Shown here: positions 20,478 through 59,566 of the stretch, piece after piece | Layout of the letters: each line of letters opens with the position of its first letter | Numbering within the stretch: position 1 is the first letter of the stretch | From: Hormiphora californensis | Lineage: Eukaryota > Ctenophora > Tentaculata > Cydippida > Pleurobrachiidae | Direction of reading: 5' to 3' | DNA length: 64,000 bases | NCBI GenBank assembly: GCA_020137815.1 | Contig: CM035350.1 | Span: 3,524,537-3,588,536 of the forward strand | The notes under the pieces: model-generated | Database searches by the model: none | Told to the model about the DNA's origin: nothing | The model's input: only the letters and a program-made list of their open reading frames with translations | Made by a program: the position numbers and the translations under genes

Positions 20478-22629
20478 CAAATGTCATTTCTACTCGCTGC
20501 TGTGCTAAAGCCCGCCCCTGACCAACAGAAAACAACTGGATCACGATATCCAACTAGCACGGGGTTACCTTCGACATCAAATAATCGAGATTCCAGCAGG
20601 ACAGGATCCCAGCCAGTAATTTTAGGAGGAGTTTCTTCATCTTCCAAATCGAACAAACAGGTTGGTTAAACCTAGAATTGCTTGTCTCATATGAGACCGT
20701 CCTCTTCGCACCGGGCCGTGCTACGCGATGTACAGTCAGTGTCTGACAAAGAATTGCTTAGTGGTGGATGAAAAGGGAGGGGGGCATGTAAAATGTTTAG
20801 CTAGTTATATAGTACATAACGTTCTGCACGCAGTGCAAGCGCGCCATATACGCTCTGCACTGCAGAGCGTATATGGAGGTGAAATGCACGACAGCGCAGC
20901 TGGAGTGCATTTCACACCTATATTGCACGAGTGTAACGAGTGCGATATAGGGTCGCTTGCACATGCCGTGCAGGACGTTATTGAGTATATATTCCGCGAG
21001 AAAGCACATGACAAGCAAAACAATCATAATTTTGGGTGATTACACACAGAGAGATGTGACAAAACAAGGTACAAACTAAGCAAAACTACACAAAAATACA
21101 CTACTACACCTTTTACACACAAGGGGGCCAAGTTCTGTTAGTTTTAATTAGTGAAAAGAAGAGAGAGATAAAGAGAGAGATACGAGAGAGGGAGATTGGA
21201 ATTCTTGGAAATAGTGAACAAAAAAATATGATAAGGGGATAATTAGTGAGAGAAAGAGGGAGAGTGAGTGTAATTTGACAGACTTTGTGTCGCTTGGCAC
21301 TGTGTCAGTCATATTCTGTGTGTTTGTGTGTGAATAAGGTGTAAAAACACTGAGGGGACACTGTTCTTACTTATATCCCGCTACCCCTATATCTGCACGC
21401 TCCCGCGGAAGCAGAGTGCATATGGCACCAGTTAGAGATTCCCAGGCATCAGTTCCCGAGCTCGGCAGTTCCCAAGCTCGGGAAGCAAGTGAGTGCTGAC
21501 GGTGCGCGTGAGTACTACTTTCCATTCAGTTTACGTGACGCGCAGCAATGTCACATGGTTCACACAGAACCATCTGCGTGCCCGGGCATCATGATGGCCG
21601 GGCATGCAGGAACGCGCCGTGCCCTGATGCCTGGGATCGTCCCCCGGATATCAGGGTAGCAATCTGTAACTTGTGCGTATTTCACCGTTCAAATGGTCGC
21701 GCGGAGCGGGAGTGATATGTGCACTCGCGGTATATATATGAGGTATAAACTCTTGCCAGTGGCGCGTTATTTCAGATACCTTTCTCCCAGCGCGCCGCTG
21801 GGAGAAGGTAGCTGTAGTTTATCCGCCACTGGCGGATAAACTGGTTTAAATCACGACGACGATCCCGAGGCGTAGCCGAGGGAGAGGCGGAGGGGTTTAA
21901 ACCTATAACGCGTCTGTGGCAAGAGTTTATAGGTTATATACCCTGCTTTAGTTGTTTGTTACAAGTATTACACACTAACAAGAGAGAGAACACTAATCAA
22001 AACACACAAAGAGAACTGAGAAACAGTCAAAAACATCTCTCAATTGAGTGTACATTGTTTGGTAACAGTTACTAAGGAGAGAGAGAAAGAAATAACAAGA
22101 TATGGGGCATGCCAGACATAACACAGAGGAATTGAGATAGTGAAACAAAAGGGAAGATAAAGAGAGAGTAATTGGCGGAATGTGTTGTTTCTTTCTCTCC
22201 AATTTAGTGTGTAACTCTTCCAAACAGTGTTCCCTCTGTATTTCAGTAAGAACTGATCATTTACACACACTTTGAATGTAACATAGGAGTTAAAAATAAA
22301 TAACCTGCCAGTGGGAAATAATCTGCCGCTGGACTGGCTGGTTATCGAGAGCGCGCTAGTGGGACTGGCGCATTATTTAAGTTAGCAGGGTATATATCGT
22401 ATTATGATTCCACCTTTATAACCCCAGCTCCTAATAAAGGAGATTGGGCGTTGTACCTTACGTAACCTCTCTGCTATGCTGGTGGTGAACTTGCACGCCT
22501 GCTGCACTATTTAGTTATTTTACTAACTCCCATTATATCTATCCACAGAGTAAAGATATCCTAAAGACGGTCAAGAGAGATTTATCGAAACCAGTAAAAG
22601 TCCGGGACGAGTTTTTCGGACTCTGCTAA
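20478..22629 (+). CDS. Two exons of an unrecognised protein (C-terminal end)
   Basis: Exon 20478-20660 (61 codons, phase 0 both sides) has strong splice sites and encodes a Ser/Thr-rich, low-complexity segment. It joins 22549-22629 in phase 0, a basic amphipathic segment (ILKTVKRDLSKPVKVRDEFF) ending G-L-C-stop. I do not recognise the family. The 5' part is unclear. The exons could be the end of an independent gene, or an alternative 3' end spliced from CCDC134-like exon 4 (phase 0), which would replace the RSEL tail. Evidence is limited to phase, splice signals and an open frame. Confidence 0.5.
20680..20749 (+). mobile_element. Three-hairpin element, family L, internally deleted copy
   Basis: It keeps the TTGTC / GACAA ends and the flanks of the 19194 copy but has lost the middle hairpins. 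AGAATTGCTT flanks it on both sides (10 bp), which shows insertion at this site. Confidence 0.7.
20818..20979 (+). mobile_element. Cloverleaf-like element with three hairpins
   Basis: An outer stem (AACGTTCTGCAC / GTGCAGGACGTT) holds three hairpins: a perfect 16-bp stem at 20844-20876, GTGAAATGCAC / GTGCATTTCAC at 20879-20915, and CTATATTGCAC / GTGCGATATAG at about 20918-20950. The two mismatches I see are G.U-compatible when read as + strand RNA. The 103-codon frame across it is a by-product. Confidence 0.7.
21370..21665. repeat. Cluster of hairpins, GC-rich
   Basis: It contains several clear stems: ATATCTGCAC / GTGCATAT, TTCCCGAGCT / AGCTCGGGAA, GCCCGGGCAT / ATGGCCGGGC and TGCCCTGAT / ATATCAGGG. 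It is probably another multi-hairpin element, but I could not settle its ends. Confidence 0.5.
21744..21931. mobile_element. Cloverleaf-like element with three hairpins
   Basis: The outer stem TATAAACTCTTGCCA / TGGCAAGAGTTTATA encloses three hairpins: CTTTCTCCCAGC-type (21774-21811), AGTTTATCCGCC / GGCGGATAAACT (21815-21842) and GGTTTAAA / TTTAAACC (about 21842-21902). The layout matches the elements at 3896, 5850 and 20818, with unrelated sequence. Confidence 0.7.
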
Positions 22630-23667
22630 TACTTCCTGTCCGAGCTATTGTATATACAGAAACTAAAATAGGAACTTTACAAAACTGTTAGAGACTCTGA
22701 GAGCAATGCAAGAACAATTACCAAAACACGGCTGTGCCCCGCTGCACCTCGCTATATCAGTAGCAGGTTCAGTGGGGCACAGCACAATTAACAGTTATCG
22801 TAACCATGGTAACTAAAGGGTTAACTAAACAGGGTGTGTGTCATTTGTACAGATAGAGTAATGAAACACAGTTTATTTATATTTTAAGTTCTTAATTTTT
22901 CTCTGGTAACACATGAAATATAACTTTTGAGTAAGTTTCGAGTTTTATATTCGATTTGTATGGCGTGCTCTGGCATTTACAGTACGGGTACCGGACCCCG
23001 CGTGAATGCGTGATACAGATATAATAATATTATTAATATCCGGGACCAGACTCAGATCAAGGCTAGAGCACGCCAACTACATTACGCAGGCAACTGCATG
23101 TGCAAAGCTGTCTGGCGGGGCCAGACCCGGCCCCGATTTGATTATCAATGCGCTCAGATGGGGTCAGTGGCTCCAGACAGAGGCATTTTTGTGCTTCATT
23201 GATGAAGAAAATTCGGTAATGTATGATGACGTAATTTTGTTGCGCGCAAAAATAAACCGCGCACAAAAATTATGCGCGCACCTAAAAAGTAAAAAAAAGT
23301 GCTCGCGCCGTTTTGTTTTTTGTTTTTGGCGAAACAAATCTGGGAGTTTCGTTGGCATGCGCTGCAGACCCCAAGTGCGCGCGTTTTCCACGGCTTCTAG
23401 GGCCTGTAGCATAGGCCAAGGAGTTTCGTGAGTGCTGACAAGTGACAAACGGTGTTTTAGGGTTAGGGCTAAAGTAGGGTTTGGGTTGGGGTTAGGCCTT
23501 GATATTCCCTACCAGATAAACTTTGAATTAGCCAAAACAGTTGAGCAGTTTGGCGATTAGAGCCATTTTAGAATTTAGATTTTGGCGCACGACGGGTTAG
23601 GGCTACCCGTTAGGGTCTGGTTAGGTTTTGGTTTGGGGTTTTCGGGTAGGGCTTTCGATTCTCTGCT

Positions 23668-24893
23668 GCTCCAGCCATATGGAACTCTCTCCCCCGCTCC
23701 CTCCGTGAAACAACCTCCACCTCGGCCTTCCGATCCAGCCTAAAAACTCATCTCTTCAAAGAGGCATATGACCTCTAAAATCGTTATCAAAATCCAAAAG
23801 AGACTCCTCAGACAATTGTGTGTTTTTCGTGTATTTCTGAGTGTGTTCCTAAGTCAAGTGTTTCCAGTGTTTTTTGAGTACTGAGGTCTTAGAGCGTTTC
23901 TCCAAGTGTTCTAGTGCTTTTTCTAGTGTGTTCTAAGCGTTTTTATATTTATTTGTTAATGCTTGCCGCCTCTTTTTTGTGATGAGTTTTTTTTCTCATA
24001 ACCCCGGGCTGTTTTTCAGACTCATTTGTTTCCAGTATATGTGTGTGTCTTTTTTAAGTGTGATCTAAGTGGTTTTTATATATTTGTTACGGGATGGAAG
24101 TTTCTATTTTTTTATGAGTTTTAACTTTTTTTGGGTGTACCCAGGGCTGTTTCTTTTGTAGACGAATTGTAGAGATAATTTATTGATGACCTAATTTATT
24201 GATAAAAGAAAGAAAGAAAGAAAAAAAAAAAAAAAAAAAAAAAAAAACAACAAAAAAAACAACAACAAAAAAACAAAAAAAACAAAAAAAAAACAAAAAA
24301 AAAAAAAACAAACAAAAAAAACAAAAACAAAAAAAACAAAAAAAAAACAACAAAAAAAAAAAACAACAAAAAAAACAACAAAAAAAAAACAAAAAAAAAA
24401 ATCCCCTACCTACCCCCCCCCCTCCTTGGTGGTGTCTCAACCTATGATTCTGGGCGTCTGTTAGTTCCACTAAATGTTCTGATTCATAGTTTTGTCCTTA
24501 GTCTTGTCCTTAGTCCTGTCTGTTGGTCTGCTGTTTTACTGTCGATCTACTACCCATCGGTTTTTTCCTTTCACTGTCAGTGCTGTTGTCCTTTCCACTG
24601 TGAGTAGTACCCAATCTAGGCTTGAGACACTAGCCGTCAACCTTGGGAGCAAATAACCCTCCCGAGGAATATACCTCCTCAGAAAACGTGTTGCCGATAT
24701 TCACGTCCATGCCTGATCAATCACCCATAAGAAAATCACCTCCTAATCTCACCATACGCCGAAGATAAAGGACCGCTCTAGGAGCAGGCATCTGGTTGCA
24801 GTCACTGTTTTTCGGAAAGGCGGACCATTTGCATATTACAAACTGTGTCAGAGCGGGATATAAACTGTTACTATTATTATTATTATTATTATT
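23668..24893 (+). mobile_element. 3' end of a LINE (CR1/L2/jockey-type), truncated
   Basis: Nucleotides 23668-23778 encode the C-terminal tail typical of these reverse transcriptases: A-P-x-I-W-N-S-L-P, then F-R-S-S-L-K-T-H-L-F and a stop. A 3' UTR follows, interrupted by an A-rich tract (about 24205-24400), and ends in an (ATT)n tail at about 24868-24893. L2/CR1-clade elements usually end in a short microsatellite. No endonuclease or RT core is present, so it is a 5'-truncated relic. Confidence 0.75.
24200..24402. repeat. A-rich (AAC)n low-complexity tract
   Basis: About 200 bp of A runs broken by single C residues. The Lys/Gln and Phe/Cys frames across it are artefacts. Confidence 0.95.
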
Positions 24894-25152
24894 AAATACC
24901 GTTTAGTTACTCAAATTGGACATGTGGTTGCGTGGCTATAGCCGTTTAAAAAAGTCTGTCTAAGTGCACTCTTTTGGTAGTGTGCATCTGTAGACAGGCT
25001 GCAAGTCACCCGGATTATAATCGCGCCCTTTGTTTTTTGTGTCGTTTTTAGGGGGAAAAATTTACTTGTCTTTTTGTGGAGCTTTTTTCACAGAATTTCA
25101 CAGCAGAGATAACCTCATATTGGTTTCTTTTAGATAGGAAACATGTAATCAT

Positions 25153-53794
<28,642 letters not shown>

Positions 53795-54019
53795 GTAACT
53801 CATTTAATGTCACCTGTAGGCTGTTGAGAGCAGCAGCTCGGTCGAAAACACAGCAATATCATAGCACTCCAAACAGATAAAACTTTGTTTTTTGTAAGAA
53901 AATTTAAAAGAAAGGGTATACAAAGGTATCTTTGCTTATAAAGGGATTGCTGGTAAAGCGCTCGACAGGATCAAGATTCTGGAGCTGATTACAAAGTAAT
54001 ACAAGGTTTTTAATTGTTT
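53795..54019. other. Intron stub between polycystin exon 32 and the Penelope array
   Basis: Single-copy-looking sequence. It contains GGTATACAAAGGTAT (53917-53931), a 15-mer that also occurs just outside the 3' end of the internal Penelope copies (56707 and its repeats). Confidence 0.7.
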
Positions 54020-55233
54020 ACTAATAGTTTCATGCTTTCGCAATCGTCAGAACAATGCTTGCAAATTTTAAAACGTTCAACTTCCTCTTCGACTCCTTCA
54101 TCAAACCGTTTGTTGAAGTGATGCCAGGTGTCCTCTCCGGTGGGGACATTTGTTAAGAAGCTCCCCTTTCTTGTTAATTAGTCCTTTCCTCGTTAATATT
54201 GCGAACTTTTCGGCCAGGCATAGGGAGCAGGTGATGTTGCCTGGGCGGTATGGTGGAGCTTTGGCGATGATCTGCCATGTTATGTCATACGTTATCTGTC
54301 TGTCATGGAGGCTCCAAACTAGTTTGGAGAGTTCGGTCGCTGTCCTGTGTTTGTCGTGTCTTATTGTCGCCATGTGACCATTGAACCTGGTTTTGAATGA
54401 CCCACCCGTCATTCCCACATATTTCTGTTCTACCCCGTCGCTGTGTTTGATTAGTGCTTCGTAGACTACACCTGATTTCAGGCATGTGTTTCCCACAGGA
54501 CAGTTTTCTGGAATTCTGCAGTTGCACAGGCGTTCACTCTGTTTTTCCTCATCCTCCGCTTTCTTGAGTATCGCTTTGTTGTGAGACTTCACTATCCCGT
54601 CCATGTTTATCATACATGAGTACGAAAGTTTTATTGTTTTCTTGTTAAACAATGCGTGGAATGGATGTTGTGGTGGGAAGTGCAGTCTGACCAATTCAAA
54701 GAATCGTTCTCCGATGTTAGTGGCGACGTTCTTGCTGAAGGGTGGATTATACCAGATGATTTTTCTTTGCCTTTTCCTGTTTTTGGGTTTTCCGGTTCTT
54801 CCTCTTTGTTCGTACATTAACTCCTTGCTGTATCCTGCTGTTTTCAAGGCTGCCTGGTATTCCTCTTTTGCTCCTTCGAATTCCTCCTCGGTACTGGATA
54901 TGCAGCTAAGGCGTTTTTGTATCGATGCTGGAATGTTTTTTAGTATCGATGATGGGTGGTTGGAAGCACGTTTCACGTAGGCGATGTTGCTGTTGGGTTT
55001 TTTGTACGGTTTGTAGCTTCCGTTTATCGCTGATAGTGTTACATCCAGTATGTTGACTATCTTTCCTGTTTGTTCCACTGTTATCTTTAATTGATTGTTT
55101 TTGAAGATCTTGTGGAGCGCTTTTGTTATTTTGGTTATCTCAGGACCGTTGCTGTTTTCTACGTAGATTAGGCCGTCGTCGCGGTACAGTCCACAGTTGC
55201 TTCCCTTGTGATTCATTTCCAGGTACTGTTGCA
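54020..55233 (-). pseudogene. Penelope-like element, 5'-truncated copy 1
   Basis: Codes from within the RT domain (just before the Y-R-D-D-G-L box) to the stop at 54101. It keeps the RT end, a basic linker, a CNC-x-C-x-C-type zinc-finger-like motif and the GIY-YIG endonuclease. It lacks RT motifs A and B, so it cannot be an active polymerase. The extra N-terminal residues in the open frame come from the loop read backwards. Confidence 0.88.
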
Positions 55234-56703
55234 TCACTGATCCAGTTTGACATCTGCGAATTCTATCCATCAATATCAGAGCAATTAATGGATAGATCAC
55301 TCGATTTCGCTAAAAGGTACACCGATATCAGTGCGGAACAGACTGAGACCATCAAATCATGCAGGAAAAGCGTGCTATTCAGCAATGGAAAAGTTTGGAG
55401 GAAAAAGAACAGCGATTTCGACATCACCATGGGAGCGTTGGACGGGGCAGAAGCAGCGGATCTAACAGGACTATTCCTACTAGGGCAGGTGCAACAGTAC
55501 CTGGAAATGAATCACAAGGGAAGCAACTGTGGACTGTACCGCGACGACGGCCTAATCTACGTAGAAAACAGCAACGGTCCTGAGATAACCAAAATAACAA
55601 AAGCGCTCCACAAGATCTTCAAAAACAATCAATTAAAGATAACAGTGGAACAAACAGGAAAGATAGTCAACATACTGGATGTAACACTATCAGCGATAAA
55701 CGGAAGCTACAAACCGTACAAAAAACCCAACAGCAACATCGCCTACGTGAAACGTGCTTCCAACCACCCATCATCGATACTAAAAAACATTCCAGCATCG
55801 ATACAAAAACGCCTTAGCTGCATATCCAGTACCGAGGAGGAATTCGAAGGAGCAAAAGAGGAATACCAGGCAGCCTTGAAAACAGCAGGATACAGCAAGG
55901 AGTTAATGTACGAACAAAGAGGAAGAACCGGAAAACCCAAAAACAGGAAAAGGCAAAGAAAAATCATCTGGTATAATCCACCCTTCAGCAAGAACGTCGC
56001 CACTAACATCGGAGAACGATTCTTTGAATTGGTCAGACTGCACTTCCCACCACAACATCCATTCCACGCATTGTTTAACAAGAAAACAATAAAACTTTCG
56101 TACTCATGTATGATAAACATGGACGGGATAGTGAAGTCTCACAACAAAGCGATACTCAAGAAAGCGGAGGATGAGGAAAAACAGAGTGAACGCCTGTGCA
56201 ACTGCAGAATTCCAGAAAACTGTCCTGTGGGAAACACATGCCTGAAATCAGGTGTAGTCTACGAAGCACTAATCAAACACAGCGACGGGGTAGAACAGAA
56301 ATATGTGGGAATGACGGGTGGGTCATTCAAAACCAGGTTCAATGGTCACATGGCGACAATAAGACACGACAAACACAGGACAGCGACCGAACTCTCCAAA
56401 CTAGTTTGGAGCCTCCATGACAGACAGATAACGTATGACATAACATGGCAGATCATCGCCAAAGCTCCACCATACCGCCCAGGCAACATCACCTGCTCCC
56501 TATGCCTGGCCGAAAAGTTCGCAATATTAACGAGGAAAGGACTAATTAACAAGAAAGGGGAGCTTCTTAACAAATGTCCCCACCGGAGAGGACACCTGGC
56601 ATCACTTCAACAAACGGTTTGATGAAGGAGTCGAAGAGGAAGTTGAACGTTTTAAAATTTGCAAGCATTGTTCTGACGATTGCGAAAGCATGAAACTATT
56701 AGT
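55234..56703 (+). mobile_element. Penelope-like retroelement, longer copy 1 (RT + GIY-YIG)
   Basis: The coding part runs from about 55238 to 56622. In order: RT motif A (F-D-I-C-E-F-Y-P-S-I), motif B (G-A-x-D-G-A-E-A-A-D-L-T-G-L-F-L-L), motif C (Y-R-D-D-G-L), thumb-like region, Lys/Arg linker, Cys cluster, then GIY-YIG nuclease (G-V-V-Y, Y-V-G-M-T, catalytic Arg/His in F-K-T-R-F-N-G-H, T-E-L-S-K-L-V-W). This C-terminal order is that of canonical EN+ Penelope-like elements, which prime reverse transcription at a cut target. Fingers and N-terminus are missing, so this copy is truncated too. The open frame extends back to 55123 only by reading copy 1 in antisense. Confidence 0.9.
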
Positions 56704-56819
56704 TTGGTATACAAAGGTATATTAAATAGTCGTTCATGCTTTATCACATTTTGGCTTTTGCATGCTTGAAGTCATCCGGTATGACTTTTTCGTTTTATAA
56801 CGGACGTTTTGTCATTTTT

Positions 56820-57590
56820 CTAATCACCACCTACACTCCGATCACCATTGCCACCAACAGGAGGCACACCATATGATGTGGGGGGAGGGTAGTAGACGGC
56901 AGTATTTCCTGAAGGTGGAGGATAGTCGGTACCCATGGTCCCTGAGGGTGGATAATCGGAACCAATAGCCCCTGAGGGTGGAGGATAGTCGGTACCCATA
57001 GCCCCTGAGGGTGGAGGATAGTTGGTACCTATAGCCCCTGAGGGTGGAGGATAGTCGGCCCCTGAGGAAGGAGGGTAAAATGCAGCTGCCTCTCCGCCTG
57101 CTGTAGCTGGGTAAGCAGGTGGAGGAACGGGGTGCATGGCGTCATATGCAGGTGCAGGTTCCGGTTGGTGTACTTTCCTCTCCTCGTCATCACTGGATGA
57201 ACTATCATGTGCAATTTCATTCTGTCTCATCACAGGAACGGGTGGAGAAGAAGACTCCTGATCCTTACAACAACACTTATAGAGAATGAACAAGATCAAC
57301 CCTCCGCCAAGACTTGCTATTAGTATCTTGGCCCATAGTGGGAGGTTTACAGCACCCCCTCCCGTGTTCCTTCTGATTGTAGATCTGCTCCGAGATGTTC
57401 GAGATCGGGATGATGATCTGCTCCGAGATGTTCGAGATCGGGATGATGATCTGCTCCTGGAAGATCTTCCCCGAGATAACCTCATATCATTGTTATAGTG
57501 GTCTTCTTTCGGATCAGCAGGGTTTCCTGATACCTCGTAGCATATCAAAAGTAGGATAAGAAGGAGGGATAGGAGGAGGGTATGTTTCAT
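56820..57590 (-). CDS. RS-rich, proline-rich type I membrane protein, copy 1
   Basis: 256 residues: signal peptide 1-22, an extracellular stretch with an Arg-Ser dipeptide region at 39-71 (with an internal 33-bp duplication), a transmembrane helix at about 85-104, then C-C-C (likely palmitoylated) and a cytoplasmic tail with an acidic Ser/Asp/Glu patch, a P-P-P-A-Y (PPxY, WW-domain ligand) motif and about six D-Y-P-P-P-S-G repeats. The layout recalls Shisa-type or WBP1/VOPP1-type proteins, but the ectodomain has no Cys cluster, so I do not assign a family. It lies tail to tail with the Penelope copy. Confidence 0.8.
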   Translation of the reverse strand: MKHTLLLSLLLILLLICYEVSGNPADPKEDHYNNDMRLSRGRSSRSRSSSRSRTSRSRSSSRSRTSRSRSTIRRNTGGGAVNLPLWAKILIASLGGGLILFILYKCCCKDQESSSPPVPVMRQNEIAHDSSSSDDEERKVHQPEPAPAYDAMHPVPPPAYPATAGGEAAAFYPPSSGADYPPPSGAIGTNYPPPSGAMGTDYPPPSGAIGSDYPPSGTMGTDYPPPSGNTAVYYPPPTSYGVPPVGGNGDRSVGGD

Positions 57591-59566
57591 GTTTGATGGT
57601 CCTGTAAGGAGGATGTGTAAGGAGACATTTTGGAAAACCTGGGGAAACCCTGAATCCTGATAACAACTTAAAAACTCTACAAATCACTCTGATAAAACAC
57701 TGCGTATATTTCAAAGTGGATTGGGAGAACTATGCAGTTTTTGGTAACCAAGGAAACCACATAACTGTAGCTGAAGCACACTACAGAAGACGCATCGGAA
57801 TGGAACATGACACCTTAAACAAAACTACGAAACTGGATATCGTTTCCCTACCGCGTCAGGAACGTGTGATTCACACTTATTAAGGGTACGCTAACCAAAA
57901 ATTTTTTTCGAGTGCAGGGAAATCTCTCACCGTAGGGTTGTAGGCCATGCCAAGGAGACCTCAAATATGCAATTTGAGCTCTCAAGTCGAATTCATATTT
58001 TTGCTACAGCTGTTTAAAAAATGTCCTGAAAGTTCGTTTTTGGCATCCCAAAAAAATTTTTTTAAAGATAAGAGCATGAAAATTTGGGGATTTGAAAAGG
58101 ACATGAAGGTGAATAACCACAAAAATTTTTTTTGCAATCCGAGCTGATTTCCGGTCCTGAGGTGGATTTCTTTTTTTCTACTTTAACGCCCTATTTGGCA
58201 AAGTTCCGAAAACATGTGAAAGCTGTAAATTGGTGAAAAGTTGCGTCTAACGATTATCTAAGTGGCCATAAATTTTGGGCGTGTCCTTATTTGAGATAAG
58301 CTGTACAGAGTTTTATTTGTGAAAGCCGTCATTTCAGAAATAAATAAATTCCCTGTATCTCAAAAACGGTTGATCGTAGAGACCTGAGACTATGCTTAAA
58401 CGATTCAGAAGGTCCGATTTTGGGGGGGTCTTCTGAGAGACATTTTGCTCCTACTTCAACCGTTTTTGCTGTAATTGCGAAAAACAAATTCTATGAAAAG
58501 GGCAAAAGCTAAACTCCAATATCCTGTAATTAGGGAATTTTAGCTAAGAAAGGACCGAAACTATGGAAAAATGTTTAACAAGCTAATTCCTTCACTATTT
58601 GGTCCATATGGGTCCCTATAATCATCAAAAACAAAATCACAAAAAATCCACGATGGCGAAGATGGGTTTTTGTTTTTCGCAATTACAGCAAAAACGGTTG
58701 AAGTAGGAGCAAAATGTCTCTCAGAAGACCCCCCCAAAATCGGACCTTCTGAATCGTTTAAGCATAGTCTCAGGTCTCTACGATCAACCGTTTTTGAGAT
58801 ACAGGGAATTTATTTATTTCTGAAATGACGGCTTTCACAAATAAAACTCTGTACAGCTTATCTCAAATAAGGACACGCCCAAAATTTATGGCCACTTAGA
58901 TAATCGTTAGACGCAACTTTTCACCAATTTACAGCTTTCACATGTTTTCGGAACTTTGCCAAATAGGGCGTTAAAGTAGAAAAAAAGAAATCCACCTCAG
59001 GACCGGAAATCAGCTCGGATTGCAAAAAAAATTTTTGTGGTTATTCACCTTCATGTCCTTTTCAAATCCCCAAATTTTCATGCTCTTATCTTTAAAAAAA
59101 TTTTTTTGGGATGCCAAAAACGAACTTTCAGGACATTTTTTAAACAGCTGTAGCAAAAATATGAATTCGACTTGAGAGCTCAAATTGCATATTTGAGGTC
59201 TCCTTGGCATGGCCTACAACCCTACGGTGAGAGATTTCCCTGCACTCGAAAAAAATTTTTGGTTAGCGTACCCTTAATAAGTGTGAATCACACGTTCCTG
59301 ACGCGGTAGGGAAACGATATCCAGTTTCGTAGTTTTGTTTAAGGTGTCATGTTCCATTCCGATGCGTCTTCTGTAGTGTGCTTCAGCTACAGTTATGTGG
59401 TTTCCTTGGTTACCAAAAACTGCATAGTTCTCCCAATCCACTTTGAAATATACGCAGTGTTTTATCAGAGTGATTTGTAGAGTTTTTAAGTTGTTATCAG
59501 GATTCAGGGTTTCCCCAGGTTTTCCAAAATGTCTCCTTACACATCCTCCTTACAGGACCATCAAAC
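57591..59566. other. Palindromic region between the two divergent membrane-protein genes
   Basis: The two gene copies start at 57590 (-) and 59567 (+), facing away from each other. The 1976 bp between them is an inverted repeat with a 180-bp unique centre (58489-58668). Short frames inside (for example 57947-58147 and its mirror) have no recognisable features. If the genes are expressed, the promoters must be identical and divergent. Confidence 0.8.

Larger units (their letters stand above)
22630..25152. other. Spacer between the unrecognised exons and the polycystin gene
   Basis: It contains a hairpin (about 22731-22784, GCTGTGCCCC / GGGGCACAGC), the 3' end of a LINE (23668-24893) and the polycystin promoter region. 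Degenerate TTAGGG-like words near 23458 are too irregular to be a telomeric array. Confidence 0.6.

Noticed and set aside
20728-21039. 103-codon frame over the cloverleaf element
   Set aside because: Most of it is inverted repeat; both strands are open because of the palindromes.
55123-55238. N-terminal extension of the longer Penelope frame (residues before S-L-I-Q-F-D)
   Set aside because: It is the truncated opposite copy read in antisense, not part of the element's protein.
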